Source: Saccharopolyspora erythraea (GTDB lineage: Bacteria > Actinomycetota > Actinomycetes > Mycobacteriales > Pseudonocardiaceae). Taken from it: a DNA stretch of 64,000 nt. How positions within the stretch are numbered: position 1 is the first letter of the stretch; each line of letters begins with the position of its first letter. The translations under genes were made by a program, and so were the position numbers. The DNA is taken from NCBI RefSeq assembly GCF_018141105.1, contig NZ_CP054839.1, positions 6,451,411 to 6,515,410 on the forward strand. Reading direction: 5' to 3'. Below the pieces are notes generated by a model. It was not told the DNA's origin and ran no database searches. It worked only from the letters and a program-made list of their open reading frames with translations. Shown piece after piece: positions 50,030-59,243 of this stretch.

Positions 50030-51070
50030 TCAGTCCTGGCGCGCCAGGGTCGAGCGCCGGACGACGAGCTCGGGGTCGAACACCACGCGCTGGTGGGTGT
50101 GCAAGTCGCCGGAGGTCTCGTCGAGCAGCAGCTCGGCCGCGGTGCGGCCGATGCGGAACGCCGGCTGGCGCACCGAGGTCAGCGGCACCGCCGCGGCCGC
50201 GGCGAACTCGATGTCGTCGTAGCCGACCAGCGCCATCTGCTCGGGCACCCGCACCCCGGCGGCGAACATCGCCTGCAGGACGCCCAGCGCGAGCAGGTCG
50301 TTGGCGCAGAACACCGCGGTCGGACGGGGACGAAGGCCCAGCAGCCGGGAGCCGGCGTCACGCCCGGAGACCACGTCCAGCGACGGAACTTCCAGCACCG
50401 ACAGCGCCGATTCGTCCAGCCCCGCCTCGCGAACCGCGCTGAGCGCACCGGCGTGCCGGTCGCGGCACTGGTTCAGCCGCGACGGGCCGCTGATGTAGGC
50501 GATGCGGGTGTGCCCGGTCTCGATCAGGTGGCCGACGGCCAGCGCGCCGCCGGTGACGTCGTCGACCGACACCGAGCAGCCGTCCTCGATGTCGAGCGTG
50601 CGGTCGACCAGCACGTGCGGGATGCCGTGCCTGCGGAAGGTGTCGAGGTTGCGCCCTGCGACGTCGGAGGGGGTCACCAGCACGCCGCGCACCCGCTGCT
50701 CGGCGAACAGCGACAGGTACAGCGCCTCGGCGCTCTCGTCCTGGCCGCTGTTGCACATCATCAGGCCGAGGTCCTGGGCGCGGGTGGCGTCCTCGACGCC
50801 GCGGGCGACGTCGACGAAGAACGGGTTGGCCATGTCCAGCACGAGCAGGGCCACCATCCGGCTGTGGCCCGTGCGCAGCTGGCGGGCGGACTCGCTGCGG
50901 ACGTAGCCGAGCTCGTCGATGACCGACAGCACGCGGTCTCTGGTCGGCGCCGACACGCGGTCGGGCCGGTTGATGGAGTTGGAGACCGTGGCGACCGAGA
51001 CCCCGGCCCGTTCGGCGACGTCCTTGATGCTCACCATCCCGCTGGGATGGTTGTTGCTCCCTGCTCGCAT
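50030..51070 (-). CDS. LacI-family transcriptional regulator
   Basis: Repressor of 346 residues. The N-terminal HTH is SIKDVAERAGVSVATVSNSI, followed by the hinge region VRSESARQLRTGHS. The sugar-binding core runs to the end and includes VLVDRTLDIEDGCSVSVDD and VGYDDIEFA. The start at 51070 follows AGAGGG; the conserved HTH lies 13 residues in. It likely represses the MFS gene downstream and itself, since similar central-CG dyads precede both. The effector is unknown. Confidence 0.9.
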   Translation of the reverse strand: MRAGSNNHPSGMVSIKDVAERAGVSVATVSNSINRPDRVSAPTRDRVLSVIDELGYVRSESARQLRTGHSRMVALLVLDMANPFFVDVARGVEDATRAQDLGLMMCNSGQDESAEALYLSLFAEQRVRGVLVTPSDVAGRNLDTFRRHGIPHVLVDRTLDIEDGCSVSVDDVTGGALAVGHLIETGHTRIAYISGPSRLNQCRDRHAGALSAVREAGLDESALSVLEVPSLDVVSGRDAGSRLLGLRPRPTAVFCANDLLALGVLQAMFAAGVRVPEQMALVGYDDIEFAAAAAVPLTSVRQPAFRIGRTAAELLLDETSGDLHTHQRVVFDPELVVRRSTLARQD

Positions 51071-51122
51071 CGCACCGCCCTCTTGCCCGCCCATCTCGCG
51101 GCAAAACAATAACCTATCGGAC

Positions 51123-51136
51123 GTAAAACGATTCAC
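51123..51136. promoter_or_regulatory. LacI-style dyad GTAAAACGATTCAC before the regulator
   Basis: Imperfect dyad with a central CG and five of seven paired positions, 53 bases upstream of the LacI start. It shares AAACG with the dyad before the MFS gene and lies in the expected promoter zone, so autoregulation is plausible. Confidence 0.4.
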
Positions 51137-51194
51137 GACAGATCCGGGCGCGTCACGGCACGGCAACCGGCGGGGCACGTTACGGGAAGCGCGA

Positions 51195-51226
51195 GGCCCG
51201 CGCGCCGACAGGGTGGCGCGCGGGCC
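51195..51226 (-). terminator. hairpin terminator after aminopeptidase, 12-bp stem
   Basis: GGCCCGCGCGCC (51195-51206) pairs perfectly with GGCGCGCGGGCC (51215-51226) around an eight-base loop. It begins 12 bases past the stop of the minus-strand aminopeptidase. No T-tract. Confidence 0.75.
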
Positions 51227-51238
51227 CGCGGTCCGGGG

Positions 51239-52222
51239 TCAGCGAGTGGGGGTCTGCTCCGCGAAGGTCTTCACCGCTGCCGAGATCACCTGCAGGTTGC
51301 GGTCGAGCGCTTCCTGGCTGACGTTGTCGACGGTGTCGCACGACGAGTGGTAGCAGGGGTCGTAGGCCTGGCCCGCCTGGCCGCCCCACTTGTCCGCCTG
51401 CTCCTGGGTCTTGGTGCCCTCGGCGCCGGTGAACGTGCCGCCCGCGGGGATGCCGACCTCGATGAACGGCCCGTAGTCGGAACGCCCGTCGAAGTCGGTG
51501 CCCTCGGTGGCCACGCCGGCCCCGCCGAAGGAGTCGTTGAGCACCTTCTCGATCTGGGCCGAGCCCTCGGGGCCGGGGCCTGCGCCCTCGTTGTCGGAGT
51601 CGTCGCCGTCGTAGGTGAAGTAGCCGGCGTTGGGCGAGCCCACCATGTCGAAGTTCAGGTACATCGCGACCTTGCCGCGGTCCTGCTCGGGCAGCGTTTG
51701 GACGTAGTGCGAGGAGCCGACCAGGCCCTCCTCCTCGGCGCCCCAGAACGCGAAGCGCAGCTTGTTCTTCGGCTGCGCGCCGCTGCCCGCGAAGTCCAGC
51801 GCCGCCTGCAGGATCGCCGCGCTGCCGGTGCCGTTGTCGTTGATGCCGGGGCCCGCGCTGACGCTGTCGAGGTGCGCGCCGACCATCACGACGTTGTTCG
51901 CGTCGCCGCCGGGGGTCTCGGCGAGCAGGTTGTAGGTCTTGCCCCCCATGGAGTCGAACTCCTGGAGGGTGGTGGCGAAGCCCGCCGCGTCGAGCTTGGC
52001 CTTCACGTAGTCGATCGAGCCCTGGTAGCCCGGGCTGCCGGAGGCGCGGTGGCCGCCGTTGGCCTCGGCGATCTTCTGCAGCTCCTGGAGGTGCTCCTGC
52101 ACCGCGGCCGCGCCGGTGGCCGCCTGCGGCGACGCGCTGAGCGCCTGCGACGACGCGGGCAGGGCCAGCCCCGCCACCGCGGCCGCGGCGGTCACCGTCA
52201 TTGCGAGAGGTCGATTCCGCAT
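51239..52222 (-). CDS. secreted M28 zinc aminopeptidase (S. griseus type)
   Basis: Secreted double-zinc aminopeptidase of 327 residues, like the Streptomyces griseus enzyme. A signal peptide (to about residue 27, ASSQA) is followed by the catalytic domain. Zinc ligands are visible in GAHLDSVSAGPG (His), GINDNGTGSAA (Asp), WGAEEEGLVGS (Glu pair including the base), NFDMVGSPN (Asp) and CYHSSCDTVDN (His). It removes N-terminal residues from peptides outside the cell. The start at 52222 is preferred; GTG 52249 is possible. Confidence 0.93.
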   Translation of the reverse strand: MRNRPLAMTVTAAAAVAGLALPASSQALSASPQAATGAAAVQEHLQELQKIAEANGGHRASGSPGYQGSIDYVKAKLDAAGFATTLQEFDSMGGKTYNLLAETPGGDANNVVMVGAHLDSVSAGPGINDNGTGSAAILQAALDFAGSGAQPKNKLRFAFWGAEEEGLVGSSHYVQTLPEQDRGKVAMYLNFDMVGSPNAGYFTYDGDDSDNEGAGPGPEGSAQIEKVLNDSFGGAGVATEGTDFDGRSDYGPFIEVGIPAGGTFTGAEGTKTQEQADKWGGQAGQAYDPCYHSSCDTVDNVSQEALDRNLQVISAAVKTFAEQTPTR

Positions 52223-52475
52223 GCTCCGCCCATCTCCGTCTCGGTTCACTCTTTCCGGTGGACGGAACGTAACGGCGCGCGATCAAGCTCCGGCGTTTTT
52301 GACGGGAATTCGCCTTTCACAGTTTTCTAGAGATGCAGGTCACAGCGCTTTTCCGGGAAAGGCGCCCGGTTGCAGCGATGACCAGCCGGAATGCGAGCAT
52401 CACCCGAACGAACTATTGCGTCGACACGGATCTGACTCCGCACCGCAACCGGTGAGCTCGACGAGGAAGGAAGGG

Positions 52476-53807
52476 GTGGGCGTGGAGGTCCTGTGGGGCA
52501 TCGGCGGCATGCTCGTGCTGCTGCTGATCGCGTTCGCGATGTCGACGAACCGCCGGGCGATCAAGCCGCGCACCGTGCTCGGCGCACTGGCCATCCAGAT
52601 CGTCTTCGCCTTCGCGGTGCTGCGCTGGGAGACGGGCAGGCAGGCGCTGGCGGCCACCGCCGGCGGCGTGCAGCGGGTCATCGACTCGTCGAAGGAGGGC
52701 ATCGACTTCCTGTTCGGGCCGATCCTGCCCGCGACGGGGACCGTGGTGGCCTTCCAGGTGCTGCCGCTGATCGTGTTCGTCGCGTCGCTGACCGCGGTGC
52801 TCTACCACCTCAACATCCTGCAGTGGGTGGTGCGCATCATCGGTGGCGGACTGCGCAAGGTGCTGGGCACCAGCAAGGCGGAGTCGCTCAACGCCACCGC
52901 CAACATCTTCCTCGGCCAGACCGAGTCGCCGCTGGTGATCCGCCCGTACCTGGCGCGGATGTCGGAGTCGGAGTTCTTCGCGGTGATGGTCGGCGGGCTG
53001 GCCACCGTGGCGGGCACCGTCATGGTCGGCTACGCCGCGCTCGGCGCCGACCTGCAGAACCTGATCGCCGCGAGCTTCATGGCCGCACCGGGCGCCCTGC
53101 TCATGGCCAAGATCATGATCCCGGAGACCGAGCCGACCTCCAGCGACCGCGCCGCCGCTGTCGCGGCCACCGGGTCCGGCGACACCACGGCGCCTGAGTC
53201 GGCCGAGGACGGCAAGGCGGAGGGTGAGGACTCCGAGAAGGCGGTCGAGGCCACCGGGAAGCAGGACGAGTCGCAGACCGAGGATTACCAGCCGCGCAAC
53301 GTCATCGACGCCGCCGCGAGCGGTGCGAGCGACGGCCTCAAGCTCGCGCTCAACGTCGGCGCGATGCTGTTCGCGTTCGTGTCGCTGGTGGCCCTGGTCA
53401 ACCTGTTCGTCGGGTTGGTGGGCGGCTGGTTCGGGCTGCCGGACCTGACGCTGGAGCAGATCCTCGGCTACGTCTTCGCGCCGGTCATGTACATCACCGG
53501 CGTGCCGTGGCACGAGGCCGTCGCCGCGGGCGGGTTCCTCGGCCAGAAGCTGGTCATCAACGAGTTCGTGGCCTTCGCCGACTTCGGGCCGCAGATCGGG
53601 GCGTTCAGCGAGAAGAGCGCCACCATCATCACCTTCGCGCTGTGCGGCTTCGCCAACCTCGGTTCGCTGGCCATCCTGCTGGGCGGGCTGGGCGGCCTGG
53701 TCCCCGCCCGCAGGCCGCTGATCGCCCGGTACGGGCTGCGCGCGATCGCGGCGGGCACGCTGGCCAACCTGCTCAGCGCGACCATCGCGGGCATCCTCGT
53801 CGCGTGA
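52476..53807 (+). CDS. CNT-family nucleoside transporter (NupC-like)
   Basis: Concentrative nucleoside permease of 443 residues. It has TVVAFQVLPLIVFVASL, NIFLGQTESPLVIRPYL (the substrate and cation site) and KLVINEFVAFADF near the end, all typical of CNT proteins. Between about residues 219 and 278 a long acidic hydrophilic loop interrupts the fold, which I do not recall in the classical enzymes. The GTG start at 52476 follows GGAAGG; GTG 52482 is equally possible. A terminator follows at 53815. Confidence 0.9.
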   Translation: MGVEVLWGIGGMLVLLLIAFAMSTNRRAIKPRTVLGALAIQIVFAFAVLRWETGRQALAATAGGVQRVIDSSKEGIDFLFGPILPATGTVVAFQVLPLIVFVASLTAVLYHLNILQWVVRIIGGGLRKVLGTSKAESLNATANIFLGQTESPLVIRPYLARMSESEFFAVMVGGLATVAGTVMVGYAALGADLQNLIAASFMAAPGALLMAKIMIPETEPTSSDRAAAVAATGSGDTTAPESAEDGKAEGEDSEKAVEATGKQDESQTEDYQPRNVIDAAASGASDGLKLALNVGAMLFAFVSLVALVNLFVGLVGGWFGLPDLTLEQILGYVFAPVMYITGVPWHEAVAAGGFLGQKLVINEFVAFADFGPQIGAFSEKSATIITFALCGFANLGSLAILLGGLGGLVPARRPLIARYGLRAIAAGTLANLLSATIAGILVA

Positions 53808-53814
53808 CCGGCGC

Positions 53815-53844
53815 GCGCCGGGGCCTGTCCGCGGGCCCCGGCGC
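53815..53844 (+). terminator. hairpin terminator after nucleoside transporter, 11-bp stem
   Basis: GCGCCGGGGCC (53815-53825) pairs with GGCCCCGGCGC (53834-53844) around an eight-base loop, starting seven bases after the transporter stop. Confidence 0.75.
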
Positions 53845-53906
53845 ATTCGCCGAAGTCGCCCGTCGGGGCGATTGCAGGGTCCACCACCGATGGGAAGCCC
53901 GCGCAT

Positions 53907-56900
53907 ATGCTCGCCACCGTGCGTGATGGGGACGAGCTTGCACCCGGCGGACGAACCGCTCACGGCCAGGGAGATTCGAGGCACTGGCTCGGACGCCTCG
54001 CGCCCGACCGGCTGAAACTCCTAGCGGTGGTCTCCGGCTTGCTCGCCGCCGCGCTCTCGCTGGCGGTGCCGTTCCTCCCGGTGCACCACGACATCACGAC
54101 CCTGAAGTGGCCGACCGCCCACGGCACCGAGCCGGTTTCGGCGCCGCTGACCGGATACTCCCCCATCCGGCTCGACCTCGACCTTCCGTGCAGCACCGCG
54201 GTCGGGCTCGACGCCCGCTTCGCACGTCCCGCCACGCTGCTTTCGACGAACTCGCCGTCGTCGCACTACGGCGCCCTCACCGGGATGACGTTGCAGGTCC
54301 ACGAAGGACAGTTGAGCCTGCTCTCGCGCGGCCGCCAGCTCGGCAGCACCCCGCTCGCCGGCGACTGCTCGATCGCGGTCCGCTCCGACGGCCGCGCCAC
54401 CACCGCCGAGGTCGGCGGCAAGCCGTTCGCCCAGGCCGACGGCGACGTGCGCCCGCAGCTCACCGGCGTGTACTCCGATCTCGACGCCCGCACCGACGAC
54501 GTGGGAGAGGTGTCCTTCCTCGCCGAGGTCGACAACCGCTACCAGAGCTACGCGACCCCGCTCAAGACCGCCGCCATCGCGCTGGCCGTGCTGGCCTTCC
54601 TGGGCTCGCTGCTGGCCCTGCGCGGGATCGACGCCCGAGCCGCGCGGCGGCCCCGCAGGCTGGCCGCCGCGGCCTGGTGGCGGCCCACGGCGTGCGACGC
54701 CGCGGTGGCGGGCGCACTGGTGGTGTGGTGGCTGATCGGCGCGATGACCGCCGACGACGGCTACTTCCTCACCATGGCCCGGGCCCGCGAGGAGCTCGGC
54801 TACGTCAGCGACTTCTACCGCTGGTTCGTGGTCGCCGTGGCACCGATGGGCTGGTTCATCGACGTCTACTCGCCGTGGGTACAGGTCTCGACCTCGACGC
54901 CGTGGGTGCGGCTGCCCGCGCTGGCGATGGGCGTGGCGAGCTGGCTGCTGATCAGCAGGCAGGTGCTGCCCCGGCTCGGCAGGCAGGTCCGCACGAGCAG
55001 CGCGGCCGGGTGGGCGGCGGCGGCGGTGTTTTTGGCCTTCTGGCTGCCCTACAACGGCGGCCTGCGCCCGGAGCCGGTCGTCGTGCTGTTCTCGCTGCTG
55101 GTGCTCTGCCTCGTCGAACGCGCGGTGGCCACCGGACGCCTGCTGCCCGCCGCGCTGGGCCTGGTGTGCGCGGCCCTGTCGGTGGGCGTCAACCCGCACG
55201 GCGTGGTGGCCGTGCTGCCGTTCGTGGCCGCCTTCAAGCCGCTGACGAACCTGCTGGCGCGGCGGGCGGCCCGGTTCGGGTGGGCCGCCGTGCTGTCGCC
55301 GGTCCTGGCCTGCGGGCTCGTCGTGCTGACGCTGATGTTCGGCGACCAGACGCTGGGCTCGGCGGCCGACGCGACGAAGGTGCGCACCGACTTGGGGCCG
55401 AGCCTGAAGTGGTTCCAGGAGTTCGCCCGCTACGACCTGCTGTTCAGCCCGACCGTCGACGGCTCGCTGACCCGCCGGTTCCCGGTCCTGCTGGTGCTGC
55501 TGTGCCTGGCGACCTGCCTGGTGGTCCTGCTGCGCCGCGGCCGCATCCGCGGCGCGGCGCTGGGGCCCAGCCGCAGGCTGCTGGCCGTGACGGCGCTGTC
55601 CTTCGTCGCGCTCGCGCTCACCCCGACCAAGCACACCCACCACTTCGGGGTCTTCGCCGCCGTGGGCGGTGCGCTGGCGGCGCTGACCGCGCTGGCCACC
55701 AGCACCACCGTGCTGCGCTCGCGCCGCAACCGCGCGGTGTTCTTCGCCGGTCTGATGCTGATCCTGGCCTTCGCCGCGACCGGGCCGAACGCCTGGTTCT
55801 ACGTTTCCGGCTGGGGTGTGCCGTGGTACGACAAGCCGCCGTCGGTCGGCGGTTACCGGCTGAGCACGTTGCTACTCGTGGCCGCCGGGATCGCGCTGAT
55901 CGTGGCGTTCGCCGAGCACCTGCGCATCGACGAGCACCGGCCGGAGGTGGTGCTGGAGAAGCGCAGCCGCGCCCTGCGGCTGGGCACCGCGCCGCTGTCG
56001 GTGATCTGCGCGCTGCTGATGGTCGGCGAGATCGCCACCTTCGCCAAGGTCATCCAGGAGCAGGCGGGCGGCTACAGCCTCGGCATGGACAACATCCGGC
56101 AGCTGACCGGATCCAGCTGCGGGCTCTCGGACTACGTCTACGTCGAGACCAACCCGCGCTCCGGCCTGCTGACGGTCTCCGCCGACCAGCCCGCCGTCGC
56201 AGCACCGGGAACGCGGGTGCCGGGCGACGGCCTCGACGGCGAAACCCCCGACCACTACCTGCGGGCCTCGATGCACGGCTTCGGCCGCGACGGCCTGCCC
56301 TCCGGCGACGGCACCGGCCCCGGCGAACCGGACTGGCGGCCACCGGCGGCCTTCGGCGACGACCGGGCACCGGTTTGGGGCAGCTACGAGCCGACAGGGA
56401 CGGGCACCGGCGAGTTGCGCACCCAGTGGTACGACGTCCCGGACCGGGCGGCGGGCGGCGAGGTCCCGATCGTGCTGGCACTGGCAGGACGCGAGCTCGG
56501 CGCGAACTCGGTGCACATCGAGTTCGGCCGCGAGACCGCCGGCGGCTTCGAGCTGATGCAGCGCTACCCCGTCGCGCAGTCGCCCGCTCCGCGCTGGCGC
56601 GACCACCGGGTCACCGTCGACGGGCCCTCGGAGGGCGCGACCAAGATGCGCGTGGTCGCGCGAGACCAGGCCATCGGACCCGACGGGTGGGTCGCGGTCA
56701 GCGCGCCGCGCGCCCCGCAGCTGATCCGCATGACCGACGTCGTGGGCGACGCGCCGACCTTCGTGGAGTGGCCGGCCGCGTTGCTGCACCCGTGCCTGCG
56801 CACCGCGCGGGTGCGCGACGGGATCGCCGAGATGCCCCGGTTCCGGGTTTCCGCCGGTGCCGAGCTGCGGGGCGTCGGCCAGGGCTGGTCCTCCCCCGAC

Positions 56901-57203
56901 GCGGGCGGCCACTTCGGCTGGCTCAACGTCGCGGCCAGCGTGCGAGAGCTGCCCACCTACCTGCGCAACGACATCCGGCGGGACTGGGGTTCGCTCTACG
57001 CGGTCGACCCGTACACGCCGGAGGCGCTGCCCGCCCAGACCGCGATGGACGTGCGCACCGAGACCCACTGGGGCCGGTGGTCGCCCGGTCCCCTGCCCAG
57101 GACGCTGCGGCTGCCCGGCGACGTCCCGGACTCGCGCGACCGCACCGACGTCCCGCGCTTCGAGGAGACCGGCGACCAGCAGGTGAGCGCCGGGGCCCCG
57201 TGA
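53907..57203 (+). CDS. emb: arabinosyltransferase of cell-wall arabinan (Emb family)
   Basis: GT-C glycosyltransferase of 1098 residues, the length of mycobacterial EmbA/B/C. It would add arabinose from decaprenylphosphoryl-arabinose to cell-wall arabinan on the outer face of the membrane. After the first helix (about 37-58) comes an extracytoplasmic N-terminal domain (to about 215), a multi-span membrane region with the catalytic loop TADDGYFLTMARA (Asp283-Asp284), and a C-terminal carbohydrate-binding domain from about 730 onward. Only one Emb is present in the window. ATG 53907 follows GGGAAG; an in-frame GTG at 53919 lies seven bases after TATGCT and could be a leaderless start. Confidence 0.92.
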   Translation: MLATVRDGDELAPGGRTAHGQGDSRHWLGRLAPDRLKLLAVVSGLLAAALSLAVPFLPVHHDITTLKWPTAHGTEPVSAPLTGYSPIRLDLDLPCSTAVGLDARFARPATLLSTNSPSSHYGALTGMTLQVHEGQLSLLSRGRQLGSTPLAGDCSIAVRSDGRATTAEVGGKPFAQADGDVRPQLTGVYSDLDARTDDVGEVSFLAEVDNRYQSYATPLKTAAIALAVLAFLGSLLALRGIDARAARRPRRLAAAAWWRPTACDAAVAGALVVWWLIGAMTADDGYFLTMARAREELGYVSDFYRWFVVAVAPMGWFIDVYSPWVQVSTSTPWVRLPALAMGVASWLLISRQVLPRLGRQVRTSSAAGWAAAAVFLAFWLPYNGGLRPEPVVVLFSLLVLCLVERAVATGRLLPAALGLVCAALSVGVNPHGVVAVLPFVAAFKPLTNLLARRAARFGWAAVLSPVLACGLVVLTLMFGDQTLGSAADATKVRTDLGPSLKWFQEFARYDLLFSPTVDGSLTRRFPVLLVLLCLATCLVVLLRRGRIRGAALGPSRRLLAVTALSFVALALTPTKHTHHFGVFAAVGGALAALTALATSTTVLRSRRNRAVFFAGLMLILAFAATGPNAWFYVSGWGVPWYDKPPSVGGYRLSTLLLVAAGIALIVAFAEHLRIDEHRPEVVLEKRSRALRLGTAPLSVICALLMVGEIATFAKVIQEQAGGYSLGMDNIRQLTGSSCGLSDYVYVETNPRSGLLTVSADQPAVAAPGTRVPGDGLDGETPDHYLRASMHGFGRDGLPSGDGTGPGEPDWRPPAAFGDDRAPVWGSYEPTGTGTGELRTQWYDVPDRAAGGEVPIVLALAGRELGANSVHIEFGRETAGGFELMQRYPVAQSPAPRWRDHRVTVDGPSEGATKMRVVARDQAIGPDGWVAVSAPRAPQLIRMTDVVGDAPTFVEWPAALLHPCLRTARVRDGIAEMPRFRVSAGAELRGVGQGWSSPDAGGHFGWLNVAASVRELPTYLRNDIRRDWGSLYAVDPYTPEALPAQTAMDVRTETHWGRWSPGPLPRTLRLPGDVPDSRDRTDVPRFEETGDQQVSAGAP

Positions 57204-57320
57204 GCGCGGACGGCGCTGGGATGCCCGATGTGATCAGCGCCATGGCCAGCCGATCGTTGACCTCCACCTAACTCCAGCTCCTAGGTTCGGTGCCGATCGC
57301 ACGAGAAACCGGGAGCCGAC

Positions 57321-58304
57321 ATGCACGCCATCCGTCAGCACGCCTTCGGGCCCGCCGAGAACCTCCGCTACGAGGAGGTCGCCGATCCGCATCCCGGCCC
57401 CGACCAGGTGCGGATCGCGGTCGAGGCCGCGGGCGTCCACCTGGTCGACACGATGATCCGCCAGGGCGTCCACGGTGGACCGTTCCCGCGGCCCGAGCTG
57501 CCAATGACCCCGGGCCGCGAGGTGGCAGGCGTGGTCGACGAGATCGGCGCCGGCGTCGACCCGGGCTGGCTGGGACGCCGGGTCGTCACCCATCTCGGTA
57601 TGGCCAGCGGCGGCTACGCCGAGCTCGCAGTCCGGGAGGTCGAGTCGCTGCACGTGCTGCCGGACGAGGTCGGCTTCGAGGCCGCCGTCGCGATGATCGG
57701 CACCGGGCGCACCACGATGGCGATCCTGCACATCGCACGCATGAGCGCCGACGACGTCGTGGTGGTGACCTCCGCCGCGGGCGGCATCGGCAACCTGCTG
57801 GTACAGCAAGGTCGAACCGTCGGAGCGACCGTCGCCGGCGCCGCGGGCAGCACGGCGAAGGTCGAGACGGTCCGCGCCCTCGGGGCCGCCATCGCGGTCG
57901 ACTACACCACCCCGGACTGGACGACGGCCGTCCGCGACCAACTCGGCGGCCGGGAGGTCACGCTGGTGCTCGACGGCGCGGGCGGCCGGTACGGCAGGGA
58001 GGCGTTCGACCTCCTCGGCAGCGGCGGCCGGATCGTCATGTACGGCCGCCCCTTCGGTCCCGAACACAGGTTCACCTCCGAGGACCTCTTCGACCGCGCT
58101 CTCGGCGCGACCGTCGGGCTCGGGCCCAACCTGCTGAAGACTCCCGGCGGACTGCGGGCACTCGAAGAGGAGTCGATGGCGGCGCTGGCAAGTGGCGGGC
58201 TCACCCCGCTGGTCGGCGATCCCTTCCCGCTCGCCGAGGCCGCGGCCGCCCACACCGCCCTGGAAAACCGCCGGACCTACGGCAAAGTAGTACTCAAGCC
58301 ATGA
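57321..58304 (+). CDS. MDR-family NADPH:quinone oxidoreductase
   Basis: Zinc-independent medium-chain oxidoreductase of 327 residues. The GroES-like domain has VAAGVHLVDTMIRQG-type features (EAAGVHLVDTM) and TPGREVAGVVDEIG, and the Rossmann loop is TSAAGGIGNLLVQQG. The ATG at 57321 has GGGAG five bases upstream. It belongs to the same broad family as the gene at 18193 but is only distantly similar. It sits between the arabinosyltransferase and isoprenoid genes without an evident link. The substrate is unknown. Confidence 0.87.
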   Translation: MHAIRQHAFGPAENLRYEEVADPHPGPDQVRIAVEAAGVHLVDTMIRQGVHGGPFPRPELPMTPGREVAGVVDEIGAGVDPGWLGRRVVTHLGMASGGYAELAVREVESLHVLPDEVGFEAAVAMIGTGRTTMAILHIARMSADDVVVVTSAAGGIGNLLVQQGRTVGATVAGAAGSTAKVETVRALGAAIAVDYTTPDWTTAVRDQLGGREVTLVLDGAGGRYGREAFDLLGSGGRIVMYGRPFGPEHRFTSEDLFDRALGATVGLGPNLLKTPGGLRALEEESMAALASGGLTPLVGDPFPLAEAAAAHTALENRRTYGKVVLKP

Positions 58305-58495
58305 CTGCTTCTCATTTTTGCTGAGTAATATTCGGAAATGGCCGAACGCACTAGCGGTAGCTGGCCCGCCCAGCCCATCGGTCGATCCACTTGACGGCTG
58401 CCTGCCAATAGAGTGGGGCCCATCGGACATCCAACGCCGATTCGGCCCCGCTCGTCCCCACCGGCCGATCAGGCGACGGCAGGAAGGCGAATTCC

Positions 58496-59080
58496 TTGGA
58501 ACAGGTGGTTCTGCTCAACGATTCCGGCCAGGCGATAGGGGTGACGGACAAGGCGACCGTGCACCACCTCGACACCCCGCTGCACCTGGCCTTCTCGTGC
58601 TACGTCTTCAACGGGCGCGGCCAGTTGCTGCTCACCCAGCGCGCGCACGAGAAGCGCACCTGGCCAGGGGTCTGGACGAACACCTGCTGCGGCCACCCCG
58701 CCCCACGGGAACCGATGCCCGAGGCCATCATCCGGCGGCTCGGCGAGGAGCTGGGCCTGACCGTGGGCGAGCTGACCCTGGTCCTGCCCCGGTTCCGCTA
58801 CCGCGCCGTGATGGGCAACGGCGTCGTGGAGAACGAGATCTGCCCGGTCTTCGCCGCGTTCACCGACGACGAGCCGACGCCGAACCGCGAGGAGGTCGCC
58901 GGGACCACGTGGGCGGACTGGAGCGGCTTCAGCGCCGAGGTCCTGGCCGGCACGAGGGAGATCTCGCCCTGGTGCCGCCAGCAGGTCGCCGAGCTCGTCG
59001 AGCTGGGCGCCAACCCGGCCGAGTGGCCGGCCGCCGACCCCGCGGACCTCCCCGACGCCGCCGTGATCGCCGCCGGATAG
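58496..59080 (+). CDS. idi: isopentenyl-diphosphate delta-isomerase, type 1
   Basis: Nudix-fold metalloenzyme of 194 residues that interconverts IPP and DMAPP. The catalytic cysteine is in TNTCCGHP and the catalytic glutamate in VENEICPVF; the helix RRLGEELGL is the modified Nudix motif. The rare TTG start at 58496 is supported by AGGAAGG eight bases upstream and the usual Idi N-terminus. It precedes a polyprenyl synthase by 163 bases on the same strand, so it supplies DMAPP for prenyl chain building. Confidence 0.94.
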   Translation: MEQVVLLNDSGQAIGVTDKATVHHLDTPLHLAFSCYVFNGRGQLLLTQRAHEKRTWPGVWTNTCCGHPAPREPMPEAIIRRLGEELGLTVGELTLVLPRFRYRAVMGNGVVENEICPVFAAFTDDEPTPNREEVAGTTWADWSGFSAEVLAGTREISPWCRQQVAELVELGANPAEWPAADPADLPDAAVIAAG

Positions 59081-59243
59081 CGGCTCCGGGGACGTTCGCA
59101 GCATTCAGCCTCGGCCGAAAGTACGAGACCGCCCGGTCCGCCGATGACCTATCGGCGGACCGGCGCGGGCCGCTTCGGCCGATCCCGGCACCGCTCGGCG
59201 CACCTACGTTGGCAGGTGTACGAACGAGTCCGAGGAGTGCACC

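Noticed and set aside
54107-57271. Plus-strand frame of 1054 codons inside the arabinosyltransferase gene
   Set aside because: Arg/Ala/Gly/Pro-rich, no domain or start signal; the overlapping frame is an intact Emb protein.
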